From: Bacillota bacterium
GTDB lineage: Bacteria; Bacillota_A; Clostridia; Lachnospirales; WQUN01
Direction of reading: 5' to 3'
DNA length: 13,142 bases
Assembly (NCBI GenBank): GCA_009786175.1
Contig: WQTQ01000168.1
Location: 1 to 13,142 of the forward strand
A program made the position numbers and the translations under genes. This document shows, piece by piece, positions 13,035-13,142 of the stretch; positions within the stretch are counted from its first letter, which is position 1; every line of letters starts with the position of its first letter. The notes under the pieces were generated by a model, which made no database searches, was not told the origin of the DNA, and worked only from the letters and a program-made list of their open reading frames with translations.

Positions 13035-13142
13035 AGCAAGAGGATATAATTAAGCTTGACCTCGACCTAACCAAAGGGCATGAGCAAGCAGGGTATCGCC
13101 CTGCCCTAGTAGTTAGTAACGCTTCATTCTCACGAGCAAGTA
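13028..13142 (+). CDS. mazF: MazF/PemK-type mRNA interferase toxin (5' part, cut by window edge)
   Basis: From GTG 13028, 38 codons are open to the window end. The translation includes EDIIKLDLDLTKGHEQ and then AGYRPALVVSN, which match the start of MazF proteins (DIIWLDF..GHEQ.G.RPALVVS). These toxins cleave mRNA at specific short sequences when the labile antitoxin is lost. The start overlaps the mazE stop (13032-13034) by 7 bases, the usual coupling for this pair. The AGGTAGAG stretch just upstream may serve as ribosome binding site. Only the N-terminal third is present, so whether the toxin is intact cannot be judged. Confidence 0.88.
   Translation, partial: MVKQEDIIKLDLDLTKGHEQAGYRPALVVSNASFSRAS

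Overview
The window reads as a dense, mostly forward-oriented stretch of a Bacillota (probably Clostridia-type) chromosome. The basis is the gene content: a group II-style ECF transporter with a duplicated ATPase, a cysK-cysE pair, ruvA-ruvB, a stand-alone MutS-like ATPase and rimM-trmD. Strong GGAGG-type ribosome binding sites, several GTG and TTG starts, and 4-8 base gene overlaps fit the same picture. The genus cannot be told from the sequence.

Region 1 (1-4051) is a transport operon. The first 69 bases look like the last codons of an upstream membrane protein, and a 10-bp terminator-like hairpin with a U-tract spans its stop. Then come a UPF0397-like ECF substrate-binding (S) component, a fused two-domain ECF ATPase, the EcfT/CbiQ transmembrane coupling protein, and an N-formylglutamate amidohydrolase-family enzyme that overlaps the ecfT stop. 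A GC-rich terminator straddling the amidohydrolase stop closes the unit. The inferred logic is import of an unknown small molecule followed by amide or formamide hydrolysis.

Region 2 (4062-9978) begins with a good sigma-A-type promoter and cysK-cysE, the two steps from serine to cysteine. ruvA-ruvB (Holliday junction branch migration) follow, perhaps from an internal extended -10 promoter, and a perfect 22-base palindrome sits over the ruvA stop just before the ruvB ribosome binding site. Next are a MutS-like ATPase without the mismatch-recognition domain, an unknown three-helix membrane protein overlapping its stop, and a rhomboid protease that keeps its catalytic motifs.

Region 3 (9959-10453) is one reverse-strand P-loop kinase-like gene. 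Its 3' end overlaps the rhomboid gene convergently by 20 bases, and its 5' end faces the promoter of rimM.

Region 4 (10478-11748) is rimM-trmD, overlapping by 4 bases, without the usual ribosomal protein partners rpsP and rplS next to them. Region 5 (11818-13142) is visibly poorer in G+C (about 34-38% in hand-counted 120-base samples, against about 54% inside trmD) and looks accessory. It holds a signal-peptide protein of unknown function with faint resemblance to clostridial transglutaminase-like proteins, then a mazE antitoxin with its own promoter, and the first 38 codons of mazF, cut by the window edge.

No tRNA, rRNA, CRISPR array, insertion sequence or recognisable riboswitch was found. 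No previously undescribed multi-gene defence system is evident. The best candidates for novelty are the ECF-amidohydrolase coupling, the MutS-like/membrane protein/rhomboid cluster, the ruvA-ruvB palindrome and the degenerate secreted protein beside mazEF.
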